Assembly (NCBI RefSeq): GCF_028023875.1
Contig: NZ_JAQIPB010000011.1
Span: forward strand, 120,242-184,241
Reading direction: 5' to 3'
DNA length: 64,000 bases
DNA from: Xenophilus arseniciresistens
GTDB taxonomy: Bacteria; Pseudomonadota; Gammaproteobacteria; Burkholderiales; Burkholderiaceae_C
A program made the position numbers and the translations under genes. Below are positions 60,740-64,000 of this stretch, in pieces (the first letter of the stretch is position 1; each line of letters opens with the position of its first letter). The notes under the pieces are model-generated. The model searched no databases and was not told the origin of the DNA. It was given only the letters and a program-made list of their open reading frames with translations.

Positions 60740-61780
60740 ATGATCACCCCTCAAGAGGCGCTTGCGCGCACCATCGAACACCGCGAGATCTTCCACGACG
60801 AGATGCTGCACCTGATGCGGCTGATCATGCGCGGCGAGTGCTCGCCGGTCATGATGGCGGCCATCATCACGGGCCTGCGCGTGAAGAAGGAAACCATCGG
60901 CGAGATCACGGCCGCCGCGCAGGTGATGCGCGAGCACGCGACCACCGTGGCGGTGCGCGACACCGAGCACCTGATCGACATCGTGGGCACGGGCGGCGAT
61001 GGCTCGCACACCTTCAACATCTCCACCTGCGCCATGTTTGTGGCCGCTGCGGCCGGCGCGCGCACGGCCAAGCATGGCGGGCGCAGCGTGAGCAGCAAGT
61101 CCGGCAGTGCCGACGTGCTGGAGGCACTGGGCGTGCATATCGACCTGCAGCCGGCGCAGATCGCCGACTGCATCGAGCAGGTGGGCATGGGCTTCATGTT
61201 CGCGCCCAACCACCACCCGGCCATGAAGAACGTCGCGCCCGTGCGGCGCGAGCTGGGCGTGCGCACGCTGTTCAACATCCTGGGCCCGCTCACCAACCCG
61301 GCCGGGGCGCCGAACACGCTGATGGGCGTGTTCCACGCCGACCTCGTGGGCATCCAGGTGCGGGCGCTGCAGCGTCTGGGCGCGCGCCATGCGCTGGTGG
61401 TGTACGGCAAGGACGGGATGGACGAGATCTCGCTGGGCGCCAGCACGCTCGTGGGCGAACTGTGCGAAGGGCAGGTGCGCGAATACGAGATTCACCCTGA
61501 GGACTTCGGCCTTCAGATGGCCAGCAGCCGCGTGCTGCGGGTCGAGACGCCGCAGGAGTCGCGCGCGCTGCTGGTGGGCGTGCTCGACGGTTCGGTGCAG
61601 GGCGCCGCGCGCGACATCGTGCTGCTCAATGCTGGCGCGGCGCTCTATGCGGCCGACGTTGCGGCCAGTATTGCTCAGGGCATCGAAAAGGCCCGCGCGG
61701 TGCTGGACTCTGGCGCTGCGCGCGCGAAGCTCGCGCAGTTCGTCCAGACCACGCAGGCGCTGGCCGCGGACGGCCATTGA
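60740..61780 (+). CDS. trpD: Anthranilate phosphoribosyltransferase
   Basis: A 346-residue enzyme transferring phosphoribosyl from PRPP to anthranilate. Features are [20 protein letters not shown], the PRPP loop [57 protein letters not shown] and [20 protein letters not shown]. The family's catalytic-site motifs are complete. It follows the exporter gene by 20 bases and precedes trpC by 21. Confidence 0.97.
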   Translation: MITPQEALARTIEHREIFHDEMLHLMRLIMRGECSPVMMAAIITGLRVKKETIGEITAAAQVMREHATTVAVRDTEHLIDIVGTGGDGSHTFNISTCAMFVAAAAGARTAKHGGRSVSSKSGSADVLEALGVHIDLQPAQIADCIEQVGMGFMFAPNHHPAMKNVAPVRRELGVRTLFNILGPLTNPAGAPNTLMGVFHADLVGIQVRALQRLGARHALVVYGKDGMDEISLGASTLVGELCEGQVREYEIHPEDFGLQMASSRVLRVETPQESRALLVGVLDGSVQGAARDIVLLNAGAALYAADVAASIAQGIEKARAVLDSGAARAKLAQFVQTTQALAADGH

Positions 61781-61801
61781 GCGCTCACCGAGAATCGAGC
61801 C

Positions 61802-62605
61802 ATGTCAGACATCCTGAATCAGATCGTTGCCGTCAAGCACGAGGAAGTGGCCGCTGCGCGCAAGCGTCTGCCGCTGGAGGCGGTGCGCCGCGATGCCGAG
61901 AGCCGCGTGCTCACGCGTGATTTCGAAGGCGCCTTGCGCGCCAAGGTCGCGCAGGGGCAGGCCGCAGTCATCGCCGAAATCAAGAAGGCCAGCCCGAGCA
62001 AGGGCGTGATCCGCCCGGGCGAATTCGTGCCGGCCGATCTCGCCCAGAGCTATGCCGAAGGCGACGGGCGCGTGAGCGCCGCCTGCCTGTCGGTGCTCAC
62101 GGACCGCCAGTTCTTCCAGGGCAGCATCGACTACCTCAAGCAGGCGCGCGCCTCCTGCGGCCTGCCGGTGCTGCGCAAGGACTTCATGGTCGATGCCTGG
62201 CAGATCTACGAATCGCGCGCCGTCGGCGCCGATTGCGTGCTGCTGATCGCGGCCTGCCTCGACGACGCGCAGTTGAAGGACTTCGAGGCCATCGCGCTGG
62301 GGCTGGGCATGGCGGTGCTGGTGGAAGTGCACGATGCGGCTGAGCTCGAGCGTGCGCTGAAGCTGCGCACGCCCTTGATCGGCGTGAACAACCGCAACCT
62401 GCGCAACTTCGAAGTCTCGATCCAGACCACGCTGGACTTGAAGGCCCGGTTGCCCGAGGGCCGTTTGCTGGTGACCGAGTCGGGCATCGCCACCCGCGAG
62501 GATGTGCAGACCTTGCGCGAGGCTGGCGTGCAGGCCTTCCTGGTCGGCGAGAGCTTCATGCGTGCGGACGAGCCGGGCGAGGCCCTGGCCCGACTGTTCG
62601 CCTGA
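61802..62605 (+). CDS. trpC: Indole-3-glycerol phosphate synthase
   Basis: A 267-residue TIM-barrel enzyme that closes the indole ring of indole-3-glycerol phosphate. Motifs are [84 protein letters not shown] and [12 protein letters not shown]. It is a stand-alone TrpC without a TrpF fusion. It is followed by ung after eight bases. Confidence 0.97.
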   Translation: MSDILNQIVAVKHEEVAAARKRLPLEAVRRDAESRVLTRDFEGALRAKVAQGQAAVIAEIKKASPSKGVIRPGEFVPADLAQSYAEGDGRVSAACLSVLTDRQFFQGSIDYLKQARASCGLPVLRKDFMVDAWQIYESRAVGADCVLLIAACLDDAQLKDFEAIALGLGMAVLVEVHDAAELERALKLRTPLIGVNNRNLRNFEVSIQTTLDLKARLPEGRLLVTESGIATREDVQTLREAGVQAFLVGESFMRADEPGEALARLFA

Positions 62606-62613
62606 GCCGCGCC

Positions 62614-63330
62614 ATGATGGCGACGCAACTCCAGAGTGCCGACCCGGGCCAGTGGCCCGTGGCGCCCGGCTGGCAAGCGCTGGTCGACGAATTCTTTGGC
62701 AGTGCCAAGGGGCAGTCGCTGCAGCAATTCCTGCAGCAACGACTGCAGGAGGGCGCCGTGGTCTTTCCGCCGCAGCCGCTGCGGGCGCTGGAGCTCACGC
62801 CGCCCGAGGCCGTGCGCGTGGTCATCCTGGGGCAGGATCCCTACCATGGCCGCGGCCAGGCCGAGGGGCTGGCTTTCTCCGTGGCGCCGGGCGTGGCGTT
62901 GCCGCCTTCGCTGCGCAACATCTTCAAGGAACTTGAGCGCGATCTGGGCACCCCGCCGCCGCGCTTTCCCGAGCCTGGCGGCAGTCTGGTCAAGTGGGCG
63001 CGCAACGGCGTCCTGCTGCTCAACACCTGCCTCACCGTGGAGGAGGGCCAGCCGGCCAGCCATTCGGGCCGGGGTTGGGAGACGCTCACGGACGCGGTCA
63101 TCCGCCAGGTGGCCGAGGGCCCCCAGCCGGTGGTCTTCATGCTCTGGGGCTCGCATGCGCAGAGCAAACGCAACCTGATCGACGGGAAGCGACACAAGGT
63201 CTTGACCGCCAACCATCCCTCGCCACTTTCGGCCCTGCGTCCGCCCGTGCCCTTCATCGGCTGCGGCCACTTCGGCCAGGCGCGTGAATGGCGTGACAGG
63301 CAACGCGCCTTGGGAGAGAATGCCGGGTGA
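62614..63330 (+). CDS. ung: Uracil-DNA glycosylase
   Basis: A 238-residue family 1 UDG that removes uracil from DNA. The catalytic water-activating loop is ILGQDPYHGRGQAEGLAFSV (Asp75), the middle motif is LLLNTCLTVEEGQPASHSGR, and the DNA-intercalating loop is ANHPSPLSALRPPVPFIGCG. An overlapping ATG at 62617 would change the N-terminus by one residue. It appears to be the last gene of the trp transcript. Confidence 0.96.
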   Translation: MMATQLQSADPGQWPVAPGWQALVDEFFGSAKGQSLQQFLQQRLQEGAVVFPPQPLRALELTPPEAVRVVILGQDPYHGRGQAEGLAFSVAPGVALPPSLRNIFKELERDLGTPPPRFPEPGGSLVKWARNGVLLLNTCLTVEEGQPASHSGRGWETLTDAVIRQVAEGPQPVVFMLWGSHAQSKRNLIDGKRHKVLTANHPSPLSALRPPVPFIGCGHFGQAREWRDRQRALGENAG

Positions 63331-63439
63331 TCCCGGGCGCGCGGCCCTCTTTATTGAGGCTGCGCGTTTCGGGCACTGAAGACCTCGGTCTTGGTTTGGA
63401 GCGGATGGGTTCGCCCACCGCAAAAAATCGCACGGTCAA

Positions 63440-63468
63440 TCGACTCCGTCAAACAACCGTGCTATAGT
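63440..63468 (+). promoter_or_regulatory. Promoter of the tRNA-tuf operon
   Basis: TCGACT (63440-63445), 17 bases, then TATAGT (63463-63468) give a good sigma-70 promoter 12 bases before the tRNA-Tyr gene. The 150 bases between ung and the tRNA also hold two short hairpins (near 63379-63392 and 63401-63421), but no clear intrinsic terminator. Confidence 0.7.
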
Positions 63469-63480
63469 TCGAGGTTCACC

Positions 63481-63566
63481 GGAGAGGTGGCCGAGTGGTT
63501 AATGGCAGCAGACTGTAAATCTGCCGGTTTATACCTACGCTGGTTCGAATCCAGCCCTCTCCACCA
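63481..63566 (+). tRNA. tRNA-Tyr (GTA)
   Basis: This is an 86-base class II tRNA. The acceptor GGAGAGG pairs with CCTCTCC, the anticodon is GTA in ACTGTAAAT, a long variable arm is present, the T-loop is GGTTCGAATCC, and CCA is encoded. It is the first of three tRNAs before tuf. Confidence 0.96.
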
Positions 63567-63627
63567 GTGAAGCCACAGTTGTTCAGGTGCCTGAGCTGCG
63601 AGCGTTGGCGGCGTGAGTCGTCACGAT

Positions 63628-63701
63628 GCGGGAGTAGTTCAATGGTAGAACCCCAGCCTTCCAAGCTGATGACGCGGGTTCGATTCCCGTCTCCCGCTCC
63701 A
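63628..63701 (+). tRNA. tRNA-Gly (TCC)
   Basis: This is a 74-base tRNA. The acceptor GCGGGAG pairs with CTCCCGC, the anticodon is TCC in CCTTCCAAG, the T-arm is CGGGTTCGATTCCCG, and CCA is encoded at 63699-63701. Confidence 0.96.
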
Positions 63702-63735
63702 CGGGTGCCTGGTGTGGTCTGAGTATTTGAGTGTC

Positions 63736-63810
<75 letters not shown>

Positions 63811-63884
63811 GTTATTTTGGGGTGTGCAGCAGTGGTGTTGCATGCCCCGCAGTCGTGTGATCTGGTTATTTTTCGGAGTCGAAA

Positions 63885-64000
63885 ATGGCAAAAGGCAAGT
63901 TCGAACGTACCAAGCCCCACGTGAACGTGGGCACGATCGGTCACGTGGACCATGGCAAGACGACCCTGACGGCGGCGATCGCCACGGTGCTGTCGGCCAA
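63885..64000 (+). CDS. tuf: Elongation factor Tu, partial (5' end)
   Basis: The first 38 codons and part of the next read [20 protein letters not shown], followed by [16 protein letters not shown]. The GTP-binding P-loop GHVDHGKT is complete. The frame runs off the right edge. EF-Tu delivers aminoacyl-tRNA to the ribosome. CGGAGT lies before the ATG, and the Tyr-Gly-Thr tRNA genes upstream are the usual bacterial tufB arrangement. Confidence 0.98.

Noticed and set aside
63401..63421. Hairpin with TTCG loop after ung as an intrinsic terminator.
   Set aside because: It is followed by an A-run, not a T-run, on the plus strand, and the T-run on the minus strand comes before the stem.

Overview
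The window is about 70% GC and reads as a betaproteobacterial chromosome, most likely Comamonadaceae (Acidovorax/Paracidovorax-like). The grounds are the codon use, the gph-trpE-trpG-trpD-trpC-ung order, the tRNA-Tyr/Gly/Thr-tuf run at the right end, and two copies of a structured intergenic repeat of a kind I recall from this family. This placement is inference from sequence character, not from a database match.

Layout. (1) 1-5511: a sensory block. On the minus strand lie a predicted periplasmic ABC-type substrate-binding protein and a hybrid sensor histidine kinase. Divergent from them are two tandem PhnD-like periplasmic binding proteins of identical length. (2) 5512-31460: the main type VI secretion (T6SS) operon on the plus strand: tssK, tssL (DotU+OmpA), tssM, tagF, a PpkA-type kinase, an mltA-type lytic transglycosylase, a sigma-like/anti-sigma-like/caspase-like trio, a divergent Hcp-like gene, tagJ, tssE, tssF, tssG, tssH (clpV) and a first vgrG. 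(3) 31512-45146: two cargo modules. The first has DUF2169+pentapeptide, pentapeptide, DUF3540 and a small DUF4150 PAAR-like gene. The second has vgrG2, DUF6484, DUF2169, a thiolase-fold protein without its catalytic residues, a DUF4150-nuclease effector, a propeller-like candidate immunity protein, a TIGR02270/HEAT protein and a 54-residue membrane protein. (4) 45245-48089: tagH (FHA) and a PP2C phosphatase, closed by a strong bidirectional terminator. (5) 48207-55022: hcp, tssC, tssB and tssA on the minus strand, tssJ divergent from tssA, then a minus-strand pair that looks like a second, degenerate TssL/TssM set. (6) 55152-63330: a LuxR-type response regulator, gph, a structured leader, trpE, trpG, ltaE, a LysE-type exporter, trpD, trpC and ung. 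(7) 63481-64000: three tRNA genes and the start of tuf.

All thirteen core T6SS components (TssA-M) are present, plus a threonine-phosphorylation control set (PpkA-like kinase, PP2C phosphatase, FHA protein, TagF). The system should therefore be complete and post-translationally switchable. The least ordinary parts are: the degenerate TssM-like protein (Walker A lysine lost) coupled to a DotU-DUF4384 fusion; the sigma/anti-sigma/caspase cassette inside the operon; the catalytically dead thiolase-fold protein next to a nuclease effector; and an MltA whose middle segment has been replaced. Regulatory structure is visible at three places: a palindrome between overlapping tssA/tssJ promoters, a cluster of GGACCG motifs before tssK, and a three-hairpin leader before trpE.
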